From Halopenitus persicus (GTDB lineage Archaea; Halobacteriota; Halobacteria; Halobacteriales; Haloferacaceae), in NCBI RefSeq assembly GCF_002355635.1, contig NZ_AP017558.1:2108001-2172000 (forward strand): a stretch of 64,000 nucleotides of DNA. Direction: 5' to 3'. Position 1 is the stretch's first letter; every line of letters starts with the position of its first letter. The position numbers and the translations under genes are program-made. This document shows positions 15,673-23,380 of this stretch, one piece after another. Under the pieces are notes generated by a model. It was not told the origin of the DNA and made no database searches. It was given only the letters and a program-made list of their open reading frames with translations.

Positions 15673-17417
15673 TCCTCGAGGAACGATCGGACCCCGTCCG
15701 CCGAGCGCGCGTTGAGCACGTCCGCGCGTTCGGCCCAGCCGCGTCGGGCGGTGTGGACCCCGTACCGGACGTGGTCGAACTCCCGCGGCGTGTGGGCGTC
15801 CGTGTTGATGACGACGGTCGCCCCGGCATCCACCGCGGCGTGGACTGCCTCGCCGTTCGCGTCCAGCCGGGCCGGGTTCGCGTTCACCTCGATCGCCACG
15901 CCTTCGCGGACGGCGGCCTCGGCGAGCCGCTCGAAGTCGACGGTTAACCCCTCGCGTCTGTTGATGAGCCGACCGGTTGGATGACCGAGGACGTCGACCT
16001 CGGGGTGTTCGATCGCCCGGATGAGTCGGTCGGTGGCGTCGTCGCTCGTCCCGAGCGCGGCGTGGGGCGACGCCACGACGAGATCGAGGCTCGCGAGCGT
16101 CCCGTCGTCGGTCGCGAGGTCGCCGTCCGCGGTGATGTTGGCCTCGACCCCGTGGAACACGGGGATCGGCGCGTCCTCCCGAACCGCGTCGACGGCCTTC
16201 GCCTGTTCGGCCAGGTCGTCCGGATCGAGCCCGGCGTTGCCGAAGACTCCGGGGCCGGTCGCGTGGTCGGTGACCGCGTGGTAGTCGTAGCCCCGCTCGG
16301 CGGCCGCGGCGACCATCGTCTCGATCGAGTCGTCGCCGTCGGACCAGTCGGTGTGCGTGTGGAGGTCGCCACGGACGTCGCCCTCCTCGATCAACGCCGG
16401 CAGGGATCCTGCCGCCGCGGCCGCAACCTCGCCCGTGTTCTCCCGGAGCTCGGGCGGGACCCACGACATGTCCAGCGCCGCGTACACGCCGGCTTCGGTC
16501 TCGCCGGCGATCCGGTCGCCGACGCGCTGGCCTGCGTCGGGGTCCGCGACGTCGCTCACGTCGAAGACGCCGTACTCGTTCACCTTCAGTCCGCGGTCGA
16601 GCGCGCGGTTCCGGACCGCGATGTTGTGGTCCCGCGAGCCGGTGAAGTACTGTAGTGCGGCGCCGAACTCCGCGACGGCGACCACGCGGAGGTCGACGCG
16701 GAGGCCGTCGGTCCGGACGCTCGCCTTGTTCGTACCGGCCTCGATGACCGCGTCCGCCTCGGGCCAGTCCGTGAACGCCGCGACGACTGCCTCGTGCTCG
16801 TCGCTCCCGACGAGGAGGTCGACGTCGCCGATCGTGTCCCGCCACCGCCGAATCGAGCCGCAGACCTCGAGGGTCGCGACCGGGTCGGCGTCCGCCAGAT
16901 ACGTCACTGCCGCGTCCGCGATCGGTCGGGCGTCCCCGAGCCGCTCGCGCTCCCGTGCCTGCCGGGCGAACGGGACGTTCTCGCGAATGTTCTCCTCGGT
17001 CGTCTCGCCGAAGCCCGTGATCTCGCGGATCTTCCCGGCCTCGGCGGCGGCCGCCAGCTCGTCGAGGGTGGTGATCCCGAGCTCCTCGTAGAGGGTTCCC
17101 ACCGTCTTCGGGCCGACCCCTTCGACCCGGGTGAGCGCGCCGATCTCCACCGGCAACTCGGCCCGGAGCTCCTCGAGTTCCTCGATCGATCCGGTCCGAA
17201 CGTACTCGACGATCTTGGCCGCGATCGCGTCCCCGACGCGGTCGATCCCCCGTACCGCCTCCGCGCCATCCTCGACGAGGGCCTCGATCGGCGTCGGGTG
17301 GTCCCGGACGTTCTCGGCCGCCCGCCGGTAGGCGGTGGGTTTGTACTCGACTCCGGTCGCCTCGAGCCGGTCGGCGAACTCCTCGAGGACGCTCGCGACC
17401 TCGTCGTTGCGACTCAT
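15669..17417 (-). CDS. polX: DNA polymerase/3'-5' exonuclease PolX
   Basis: A 582-aa family X polymerase with a C-terminal PHP nuclease domain, used in base-excision and gap-filling repair. The N-terminal 8-kDa/HhH region includes LTRVEGVGPKTVGTLYEELG. The polymerase nucleotidyl motif is CGSIRRWRDTIGDVDLLVGS, with the third catalytic Asp in GLRVDLRVV. The PHP domain starts at about residue 342 with DLHTHTDWSDG and continues with HAVTDHATGPG, HGVEANI and INTDAHTPREFDHVRYG. Full length. The ATG at 17417 follows a TATA-like GTTTATAAGTT by about 31 nt. It is coupled to Mut7-C downstream. Confidence 0.96.
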   Translation of the reverse strand: MSRNDEVASVLEEFADRLEATGVEYKPTAYRRAAENVRDHPTPIEALVEDGAEAVRGIDRVGDAIAAKIVEYVRTGSIEELEELRAELPVEIGALTRVEGVGPKTVGTLYEELGITTLDELAAAAEAGKIREITGFGETTEENIRENVPFARQARERERLGDARPIADAAVTYLADADPVATLEVCGSIRRWRDTIGDVDLLVGSDEHEAVVAAFTDWPEADAVIEAGTNKASVRTDGLRVDLRVVAVAEFGAALQYFTGSRDHNIAVRNRALDRGLKVNEYGVFDVSDVADPDAGQRVGDRIAGETEAGVYAALDMSWVPPELRENTGEVAAAAAGSLPALIEEGDVRGDLHTHTDWSDGDDSIETMVAAAAERGYDYHAVTDHATGPGVFGNAGLDPDDLAEQAKAVDAVREDAPIPVFHGVEANITADGDLATDDGTLASLDLVVASPHAALGTSDDATDRLIRAIEHPEVDVLGHPTGRLINRREGLTVDFERLAEAAVREGVAIEVNANPARLDANGEAVHAAVDAGATVVINTDAHTPREFDHVRYGVHTARRGWAERADVLNARSADGVRSFLEE

Positions 17418-17442
17418 TCGATGCGGACGTTTCGCGCGTGAT

Positions 17443-17453
17443 AACTTATAAAC
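17443..17453 (-). promoter_or_regulatory. TATA box of polX
   Basis: GTTTATAAGTT on the minus strand, centred about 31 nt before the polX ATG, a strong TATA match. Confidence 0.6.
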
Positions 17454-17535
17454 CGCGGGGCGATCCGGACCGCGTGAGTTTCGTCGCCGCTTCGTACAGC
17501 GGTCGACGTCTTCGCGAGCTGCGGTCGCCGTCCCC

Positions 17536-17601
17536 CCGAGCCGCAGCCGCCGTTTCTCCGAGCCGTAGCCGCCATTTCCCCGAGCCGCGGCCGTTATGCC
17601 G
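17536..17601. repeat. Three tandem 22-bp repeats in the polX-AKR divergent spacer
   Basis: Three consecutive copies (17536-17557, 17558-17579, 17580-17601) share CCGAGCCGYRGCCGYY. Copy 3 runs into the TTATG element just before the aldo/keto reductase start. Confidence 0.8.
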
Positions 17602-17622
17602 CGGGCGACCCTACGAGCGGCG

Positions 17623-18810
17623 ATGGCAACACGAGAGGGCACCTGGCGCTATCGGGACCGGTTCGGCGACGCCTTCGGTCGGACCTACTTTCGCCGGTTC
17701 GGTCCCGGCGTCGCCTCCAGCATCGGGATCGGGACCTACCTCGGCGACCCGACCGACGCGGTCGACGACCGGTACCGCGAGTCGATACGGGTCGCGCTCG
17801 AGTCCGGGGTGAACCACGTCGACACCGCGAGCAACTACCGCTGTGGGCGTTCGGAACGGGTCGTCGGCGAGGCCCTGTCCGAGGCCGCCGTCGATCGGGA
17901 GTCGGTCGTCGTGGCCTCGAAGGCCGGCTTCGTCCCGTTCGACGGCGAACGTCCCGACGATCCGGCCGCCTACGTCCGCGAGACGTTCCTCGAGACCGGG
18001 ATCCTCTCCGCTGACGACCTCGTCCACGGCAGCCACGCGATCGCCCCGGCGTTCATCGAGGCGATGCTCGACCGGTCGCTGGACGCGATCGGCGTGGAGA
18101 CGATCGACTGCTATTACGTCCACAACCCGGAGACACAACTCGCCGAACGGTCGCCCGAGGCGGTCTATGACGCCCTCGAGACCGCCTTCGAGCGCCTCGA
18201 ACGGCGGCGGCTCGCGGGCGACATCGGCGGCTACGGCGTCGCGACCTGGGACGCCTTTCGCGTCCCGCCGGACCACGACGCGGCGCTCTCGCTGCCCGCG
18301 ATCATCGAGCGCGCCGAGCGGGCAGCCGCGACGGTCGACGCCGACGCTCACGGCTTTCGCGCCGTACAGCTCCCGTTCAACGTCCGGATGGCCGACGCGT
18401 TCACGCGGGCGACGCAGCCGGCGCCGGGGAGCGATGGGACGGACGACGAGGCGACCATCGACGGAACGGACGAAGACGCGACGTCCAGCGGCGGATCGGC
18501 CGAGAACGAGCGGGACGAGACCGGGCGGTGGTCGCTGTTGGAGTGCGCTCACGAGGCCGGCATCGACGTCGTGACGAGCGCGAGCATCGGGCAAGGATCG
18601 CTGGCGGAACCGGGGGCGATCCCGGAGCCGATCGCCGACCGACTCGCGGGCGAGACGCCGGCACAGCGGGCGATCAACTTCGCGCGCAGCGCGCCCGGCG
18701 TGACGAGCGCGCTCGTCGGCGCTCGCGATCCTGACCACGTACGGGAGAACGTCGCAGCGGGCACGTTCGACCCGCTCGGCGCGAACGCGTTCGATGCCGT
18801 CTTCGAGTAG
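17623..18810 (+). CDS. Aldo/keto reductase family protein (long form)
   Basis: A 395-aa TIM-barrel oxidoreductase. The AKR catalytic tetrad region is visible: Asp/Tyr in GVNHVDTASNYRCGRSERVVG, Lys in VVVASKAGF, His in DCYYVHNPETQ. The C-terminal NAD(P)-binding block is TPAQRAINFARSAPGVTSALVGARDPDHVRENV. An acidic insertion of about 45 residues (SDGTDDEATIDGTDEDATSSGG region, about 265-305) splits the barrel, which is unusual for the family. The ATG at 17623 (MATREGTWRYRDRFGD) is preferred over the ATG at 17596. The substrate is unknown. It is divergent from polX. Confidence 0.88.
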   Translation: MATREGTWRYRDRFGDAFGRTYFRRFGPGVASSIGIGTYLGDPTDAVDDRYRESIRVALESGVNHVDTASNYRCGRSERVVGEALSEAAVDRESVVVASKAGFVPFDGERPDDPAAYVRETFLETGILSADDLVHGSHAIAPAFIEAMLDRSLDAIGVETIDCYYVHNPETQLAERSPEAVYDALETAFERLERRRLAGDIGGYGVATWDAFRVPPDHDAALSLPAIIERAERAAATVDADAHGFRAVQLPFNVRMADAFTRATQPAPGSDGTDDEATIDGTDEDATSSGGSAENERDETGRWSLLECAHEAGIDVVTSASIGQGSLAEPGAIPEPIADRLAGETPAQRAINFARSAPGVTSALVGARDPDHVRENVAAGTFDPLGANAFDAVFE

Positions 18811-18872
18811 GTTCGTCACCGAGGAGCGTTCGTCTTCGAGTGCGTTTCGTCACCGATCGAGCGTCCCGGCGT

Positions 18873-19043
18873 CTAGCGGAGCTCCTTGTACGTGGCGCCA
18901 CACTCGGGACAGACCCTCACCGCGAACACCTCGTCGGGGTCGTTCTCCTTTTTGAGCACCTTATCACACTCCGCACACGTGAGCCGCTCGTAGGTGTCCT
19001 TCTTCAGGTCGCCGTCGCGCAGGCCCTTCCGGGTCGACTTCAT
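18873..19043 (-). CDS. HVO_0758-type zinc-finger micro-protein
   Basis: A 56-aa protein starting MKSTRKGLRDGDLKKDTYER with two CxxC knuckles, LTCAEC (Cys23/Cys26) and VCPECG (Cys45/Cys48). Length and sequence fit the haloarchaeal HVO_0758 family of zinc-finger micro-proteins, which have been studied in Haloferax. A nucleic-acid or protein contact role is inferred. A TATA-like GTATTTAACAC lies 29 nt upstream, so it is leaderless. A perfect inverted repeat overlaps the start codon. It converges on the aldo/keto reductase and diverges from the glycosyltransferase. Confidence 0.9.
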   Translation of the reverse strand: MKSTRKGLRDGDLKKDTYERLTCAECDKVLKKENDPDEVFAVRVCPECGATYKELR

Positions 19044-19056
19044 ACGCCGACGTATG
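19041..19056. promoter_or_regulatory. Perfect inverted repeat over the zinc-finger protein start codon
   Basis: CATACG-CCGA-CGTATG is a perfect 6+6 inverted repeat. Its left arm contains the start codon of the 56-aa zinc-finger protein (minus strand), and it lies between that ATG and its TATA box. Confidence 0.5.
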
Positions 19057-19066
19057 TCACCGGACG

Positions 19067-19077
19067 TGTTAAATACC
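19067..19077 (-). promoter_or_regulatory. TATA box of the zinc-finger micro-protein
   Basis: GTATTTAACAC on the minus strand, centred 29 nt before the ATG at 19043. Confidence 0.55.
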
Positions 19078-19239
19078 GTGCCCGAGGTCGTTTCGGCTCG
19101 TCAACACGTCGGATCCGACGTGGTCGGCGACGGAGCGGACGTTCTCGACCGCGCGCCAGTCGACCGGAGTGCCGCGTTCAGTGAGACGTCGCCGACGGAA
19201 GCGGGTCGTTTTTCCCCCGTCCGCCCCAGTGATCCGCCG

Positions 19240-20361
19240 ATGGAGTACGTCCAGGAGCGCGTGACCACGCTGCACGCCCTGCGCGACCGGACGCCCGAGG
19301 CGCCGACCGACCGCGCCGCGGTCGTCGTCCCGATGACGGAACGGGAGTTCGGCGGGCTGGCGGTCGAGCGCGTCCTCGGCGCCCTCGAAACGGTCGATCC
19401 CGCCCGCGTCGTGGTCCCGCTTCGCGCCTCGCCGGACCGCGTCGAGTCCGTCCGGGAGTGGCTCCGGGAGTTCGACCTGCCGACCGAGATCATCTGGTGC
19501 GACGGCCCGCGGTTGGAACGGCTGTTGGCCGACCACGGCCTCGACGGTCAACGCGGGAAGGGACGCGACGTCTGGGTCGGGCTCGGCCCGGCGCTGTCCG
19601 AGGAGTACGTCGTCGTCCACGACGCCGACACGCTGAGCTACTCGCCGGCCTACGTCGCCCGGCTGCTGTTTCCGCTCACACACGGGTACGCGTTCTCGAA
19701 GGGGTACTACGCGCGGATCGAGGACGACCGCCTCTACGGCCGGCTCTTCCGCCTGCTGTTTCGCCCGCTCGTTCGCGCGCTCGCCGACGCTCACGACGAT
19801 CCGGTGATCGATTACCTCGCGTCGTTCCGATACGCCCTCGCCGGGGAGTTCGCAGCGACGAGCGACCTCGTCGCCGACCTGCGGGTCCAACGCGGGTGGG
19901 GCCTCGAGATCGGCACCCTCGGCGACGCCTTCGAGCACGGCGGGTTCGATGGCTCCGCGCAGGTCGATCTCGGACGATACGAACACGACCACCGGTCCGT
20001 CGGCGGGCCGACCGGGCTCGCGGATATGAGCGACGCCGTCGTCGACGCCACGCTGCGGATCCTGAGCGACCGCGGGATCGAGGTCGATCACGACGCGCTC
20101 GCCGACCGGTACGTCGCCGCCGCGCGGGACCTCGTCCGGGCGTACGCGACGGACGCCTCGTTCAACGCGTTCGAGTTCGATCGCAACGCCGAGCTCGAAC
20201 AGGTCGACACCTACGCCGACGCGATCGGTCCGCCGGCGGCCGACGACCGGCTTCCTCCGTGGCGGGACTCGCCGATCTCGGTCGCCGACCTCCGCGAGGC
20301 CGCGGCTGCAGACCTCCGGACGGTCGCGACTGCCGGCTACCAGGAGGTCGTCGAGGAATGA
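19240..20361 (+). CDS. Glycosyltransferase, GpgS/GT81-like
   Basis: A 373-aa GT-A fold protein resembling glucosyl-3-phosphoglycerate synthases. The metal-binding DxD is in EEYVVVHDADTLSYSP (Asp128/Asp130). The following HGYAFSKGYYARI and GRLFRLLFRPLVRAL blocks are the family's acceptor-site region, and GWGLEIGTLGDAF and YEHDHRSVG follow. In GpgS enzymes this makes a compatible solute precursor from NDP-glucose and 3-phosphoglycerate. That product is inferred, and no phosphatase gene is adjacent. The stop overlaps the next ATG (ATGA), so it is coupled to the DUF7109-type gene. Confidence 0.82.
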   Translation: MEYVQERVTTLHALRDRTPEAPTDRAAVVVPMTEREFGGLAVERVLGALETVDPARVVVPLRASPDRVESVREWLREFDLPTEIIWCDGPRLERLLADHGLDGQRGKGRDVWVGLGPALSEEYVVVHDADTLSYSPAYVARLLFPLTHGYAFSKGYYARIEDDRLYGRLFRLLFRPLVRALADAHDDPVIDYLASFRYALAGEFAATSDLVADLRVQRGWGLEIGTLGDAFEHGGFDGSAQVDLGRYEHDHRSVGGPTGLADMSDAVVDATLRILSDRGIEVDHDALADRYVAAARDLVRAYATDASFNAFEFDRNAELEQVDTYADAIGPPAADDRLPPWRDSPISVADLREAAAADLRTVATAGYQEVVEE

Positions 20362-21002
20362 CCGACGCTCCCGAGACTGACGATCCCGAGGCTGCGGCTT
20401 CCGAGGCTGCTGATTCTGGGACTGCTGATTCTGGGACTGCTGATTCTGGGACTGCTGATTCTGGGACTGCTGATTCTGGGACTGACGACGCCGGCGTCGC
20501 GGCTCGCGACGACCTCGCCGGGATCGTGGACCTCTTCGGCGCGATGACGCGCCCGGAGCTGCGGCGGGGGCTCTCCGAACTCGCCTTCAAGCGCGGCGTG
20601 GACGTCGACGACGGGACGCTCCGAGCGACGATCGACGCGGCCGTTCGCGGCTATCATCTCGTCCCGGTCGAGGGCACGGATGCCGGGGTGGACCCGGCCG
20701 ACGAGACGTTCCTGGTGGCCGGCCCGGCGGCGTTTCCCTCGGTGCCGCCGAACGCCGAGGACCTCCCCCACATCCTCGACGTTCCCGATCGTCGGCTCGA
20801 GCGCGAGGCACTCGGTCGGACGGTGCGGGACCGTCTGGCGACGGACGTCGCTGACGCCGTCGCCTCGGCCGACCGGTCACGGCTGGAGGAGCTCCTGGAG
20901 GTCACCTACGACCTCGAGACGTGGGCACCGGTGGACGGGGACGACCTCCGCGGCCGTATCCGCGCGACGCTCGACGGACTCGGCGAGGATGCCGACGGCT
21001 GA
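20358..21002 (+). CDS. Haloarchaeal DUF7109-type protein with ADSGT repeats
   Basis: A 214-aa protein. Residues 1-50 are low complexity with five ADSGT repeats. The conserved part begins ARDDLAGIVDLFGAMTRPELRRGLSELAFKRG and continues through FLVAGPAAFPSVPPNAEDLPHILD, the pattern of DUF7109, a haloarchaeal family without a known role. The repeat uses A/T-ending codons (GCT GAT TCT GGG ACT), unlike the GC3-rich rest. It is coupled by a 4-bp overlap to the glycosyltransferase. Confidence 0.8.
   Translation: MTDAPETDDPEAAASEAADSGTADSGTADSGTADSGTADSGTDDAGVAARDDLAGIVDLFGAMTRPELRRGLSELAFKRGVDVDDGTLRATIDAAVRGYHLVPVEGTDAGVDPADETFLVAGPAAFPSVPPNAEDLPHILDVPDRRLEREALGRTVRDRLATDVADAVASADRSRLEELLEVTYDLETWAPVDGDDLRGRIRATLDGLGEDADG
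20409..20483. repeat. Five exact 15-bp tandem repeats in coding sequence
   Basis: Five identical units, GCTGATTCTGGGACT, encode (ADSGT)x5. Perfect identity and unusual T-ending codons suggest recent slippage expansion. Confidence 0.95.
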
Positions 21003-21055
21003 CGACGGCACCTGCTGTCGAGCCGAGCGTCGGCAACTGGCGCCCTCGGGACCGG

Positions 21056-21652
21056 TCACGGCGAGACGTCCGCGTCCGGGTCGACGACGCGGTCCGGCTG
21101 CTCGGGGATCCGCCAGTCGGTCGTGAGCTCGAGCAGCTGGGCGACCATCCGGCCGGTCGCCCCCCAGACCGTGTAGCCGTCGACGCGGAAGTAGTGGATC
21201 CGGAGGCTCCCGTAGTCGGTTTCACGGCGTTCCGACTCGTAGTTCGCCGGATCGGTCAGGTCGTCGACGGCGAGGACCGCGATCTCGGCCACCTCGCGCT
21301 CGTCGGGGACGTACTCCCGGTCGACGATCGTCGCGACGAAGGGGCGAACCGCGTAGTCGGTGACGGTCGTGATGTCGTCGAGCCGACCGACGACGTCGAC
21401 CTCCTCGGCGGCGAGGCCGATCTCCTCGTCGGCCTCCCGGAGGGCAGTGTCCCGGAGCGTCCCGTCGACGGGCTCGCGGCCCCCGCCCGGGAAGCTCATC
21501 TGTCCAGGGTGTTCCCCGAGGTGGTCCGCCCGCTTCGTGAACAGGAGGTAGGGCTCGTCGTTTCGGTGGAGGACGGGGGCGAGCACCGCGGCCTCCCGCG
21601 TCGCCCCGGCGGCGCCCCGTGGCGTGTGTCGGTCGAGTGCCGACAGGTCCAT
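21056..21652 (-). CDS. CoA pyrophosphatase-type Nudix hydrolase
   Basis: A 198-aa Nudix protein. The NUDIX-CoA signature LLFTKRADHLGEHPGQMSFPGG precedes the Nudix box core TALREADEEIGL (about residues 69-80, with the metal-binding READEE). The family hydrolyses CoA and acyl-CoA to phosphopantetheine and 3',5'-ADP. A C-terminal acidic tail follows IPEQPDRVV. A TATA-like AGACTAAGGC (21679-21687, minus) is about 31 nt before the ATG. It lies 61 bp after the nth stop on the same strand. Confidence 0.88.
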   Translation of the reverse strand: MDLSALDRHTPRGAAGATREAAVLAPVLHRNDEPYLLFTKRADHLGEHPGQMSFPGGGREPVDGTLRDTALREADEEIGLAAEEVDVVGRLDDITTVTDYAVRPFVATIVDREYVPDEREVAEIAVLAVDDLTDPANYESERRETDYGSLRIHYFRVDGYTVWGATGRMVAQLLELTTDWRIPEQPDRVVDPDADVSP

Positions 21653-21713
21653 ATCGACCGGAGGGGCGCCGCGTGCCTTAGTCTTACCTCTCGAGGTCGA
21701 CCCTCCGTCCCGA

Positions 21714-22520
21714 CTACCCCTCGACGGCGTCGGCGGGGTCCCGGACCCCACCGTCCACCTCGTCGATCCCGACCCGGTCACAGCGGTCGTAGAGCGGACA
21801 CGCCTTCGGACCGTCCAGACACGCGGGCTTGCGTGCAGTGCAGTAATCGCGTCCGAACTGGATCATCGCGGTGTGTCCGAAGCCGCACTTCTCGGCCGGG
21901 ACCGCGGCCTCGATCGCCTCCCGAACCGCCTCGTGGTCGGCGTCCGGCGGCGCGATCCCCATCCGCCGCGCGATCCGGTGAACGTGAGTGTCGACGGGGA
22001 AGACTCCGCCGCGTCCGCCCGCGAACAGCAGGACGCAGTCGGCGGTCTTCGGACCGACGCCGGAGACGGACAACAGCGTCTCGCGTACCTCGTCGGGGTC
22101 GCTCTCGGCGACGAACGCGTCGAAGGCGGCGGTCGAGCCGAACTCCTCGAGCGCCCACCGTGCGGCCTCCTGGATGACCTTCGACTTCCGGTTGTACAGC
22201 CCGGCGGCCGAGATCGTCTCGGCGAGATCGTCCCGATCGGCATCGGTCAGCGTCTCGGCCAACTCCTCGGGCGGACCGTATCGGTTCACCAGGTCGTCGT
22301 GGGCCGGCTGGCTCGCGACGTCCGAGGTGTTCTGTGAGAGGATCGTCCGGACGAGGCACTCGAAGCCGTCCCGCCCGCCGTACTCCTTCTGCCAGTACAG
22401 GTCGCCCAGCTCGTCGACGATCGCCTCCGCGCGGGACGCTTCGTCGCCCGGCTCGAAGCTCGCCGGCGTGCCGCCGCCGGAGGCGCCGCCGCTGATGTTT
22501 CGGTCGGGTTCCTCGGCCAT
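21714..22520 (-). CDS. nth: Endonuclease III (HhH-GPD DNA glycosylase/AP lyase)
   Basis: A 268-aa base-excision repair enzyme removing oxidised pyrimidines. The helix-hairpin-helix LLSVSGVGPKTADCVLLF holds catalytic Lys158, and VFPVDTHVHRIARRMG holds Asp177. The C-terminal [4Fe-4S] loop has Cys227, Cys234, Cys241 and Cys247, spacing C-x6-C-x6-C-x5-C, whereas bacterial Nth has C-x6-C-x2-C-x5-C. An acidic N-terminal head of about 28 residues is a halophile trait. A TATA-like GTCTTAAACGG lies 28 nt upstream. Confidence 0.94.
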   Translation of the reverse strand: MAEEPDRNISGGASGGGTPASFEPGDEASRAEAIVDELGDLYWQKEYGGRDGFECLVRTILSQNTSDVASQPAHDDLVNRYGPPEELAETLTDADRDDLAETISAAGLYNRKSKVIQEAARWALEEFGSTAAFDAFVAESDPDEVRETLLSVSGVGPKTADCVLLFAGGRGGVFPVDTHVHRIARRMGIAPPDADHEAVREAIEAAVPAEKCGFGHTAMIQFGRDYCTARKPACLDGPKACPLYDRCDRVGIDEVDGGVRDPADAVEG

Positions 22521-22543
22521 TACGGGACCGTTCGTCGGGCTCC

Positions 22544-22553
22544 GTTTAAGACA
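22544..22553 (-). promoter_or_regulatory. TATA-like box of nth
   Basis: TCTTAAACGG on the minus strand, centred 28 nt before the ATG at 22520. Confidence 0.5.
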
Positions 22554-22593
22554 TTCGGGGGTGACGGGGTCGCGTCGGCGACGACCCTGATCG

Positions 22594-23031
22594 TCAGGCC
22601 TCGACCGCGAGCCGGAGGGTACACGGCGCGCCGTCCGCGAGCGCCGCGACGAGATCCCGGTCGAAGTCGGCAGCAGCCCTGTCCGCGTCGACCATCACCG
22701 TCCGGTCGTCCACGTACGTGCTCGTTCGCGCGACTGCCGATCGGTCGTCGACCAGCGTGAGGTCCGGATGGCCCGACCCGACGACGGTCTCCTCGTGGAT
22801 CCGGTCGGGACCTTCGACGGTCAGCGTCGCCGTGATCGTCGCTTCGTGGCTTCGACAGGCCTCCTTGAACGCGGGACCGAACTTCCGGGGCGTTGCGTCT
22901 GCCTCGACAGCGAGGATGCAGTCGCCGGCGGGCGTGAGCCAGTCGTCGGTGGTCACCTCGAAGGTGCTCGCGTGCTCGGCCCGGACGTTGTCGTGGCCGC
23001 GCGCCGCGATGGTCTCGACGAGCTCGGTCAT
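22594..23031 (-). CDS. DUF371 family protein
   Basis: A 145-aa protein of the archaeal DUF371 family. The core ETIAARGHDNVRAEHASTFEVTTDDWLTPAGDCILAVEAD is diagnostic and is followed by FGPAFKEACRS and GHPDLTLVDDRSAV. The role is unknown. The ATG at 23031 (MTELVETIAARGH) fits homologues best. An in-frame ATG at 23100 would lie about 22 nt after the TSS predicted from a strong TATA element at 23148-23160, so the start is not settled. Confidence 0.85.
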   Translation of the reverse strand: MTELVETIAARGHDNVRAEHASTFEVTTDDWLTPAGDCILAVEADATPRKFGPAFKEACRSHEATITATLTVEGPDRIHEETVVGSGHPDLTLVDDRSAVARTSTYVDDRTVMVDADRAAADFDRDLVAALADGAPCTLRLAVEA

Positions 23032-23380
23032 CGTGTCGCTGCCTCCATACAGCCGCGTCGTTGCCCCCCGTCGAAAGCCGTTCGGATCCCGCCCGACCAT
23101 CGGAGCCGGCCATCCCGCCGGACCGTGTGAGTGGTTGTCATTTATATATCCCCGGGACTCGGACGATATCGGTCGAAACGCCCGAATTCGGGGGGTATGG
23201 TACCTCTTTTCACACTCCTACCACCGAAGTATTTATATATCATACGGAACAAGGAGTAGGTACCAGAACGCATCCGGCGCTGGTGGAACCGCACGACGAA
23301 TGATCGGGAATTCTTATCCACGGTCGGACGCATCGGGGCGAGCGTCTGCCATATCCGGAGCGGTGATGGAGTGATAAAAA
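23032..23380. other. 349-bp divergent regulatory interval with two strong TATA elements
   Basis: The space between the divergent DUF371 and coiled-coil genes is AT-rich in patches. CATTTATATATCC (23148-23160) reads as a TATA box in either direction. GTATTTATATATCAT (23228-23242) precedes the coiled-coil gene by about 140 nt. Short frames crossing the interval have no family resemblance. A 5' leader of roughly 100-120 nt for the coiled-coil gene is implied. Confidence 0.55.
23228..23242 (+). promoter_or_regulatory. TATA box of the coiled-coil gene (long leader)
   Basis: GTATTTATATATCAT is a near-ideal archaeal TATA element. A start about 27 nt downstream would leave about 115 nt of untranslated leader before the ATG at 23381. 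Confidence 0.5.

Noticed and set aside
14977-16845. A 622-residue minus-strand frame running from polX into Mut7-C
   Set aside because: Its N-terminal two-thirds is an Arg-rich shadow of polX in another frame. Only the part from 15672 resembles a protein family.
23061-23333. Short frames in the DUF371-coiled-coil spacer
   Set aside because: Mixed composition unlike haloarchaeal proteins, and they overlap TATA elements.
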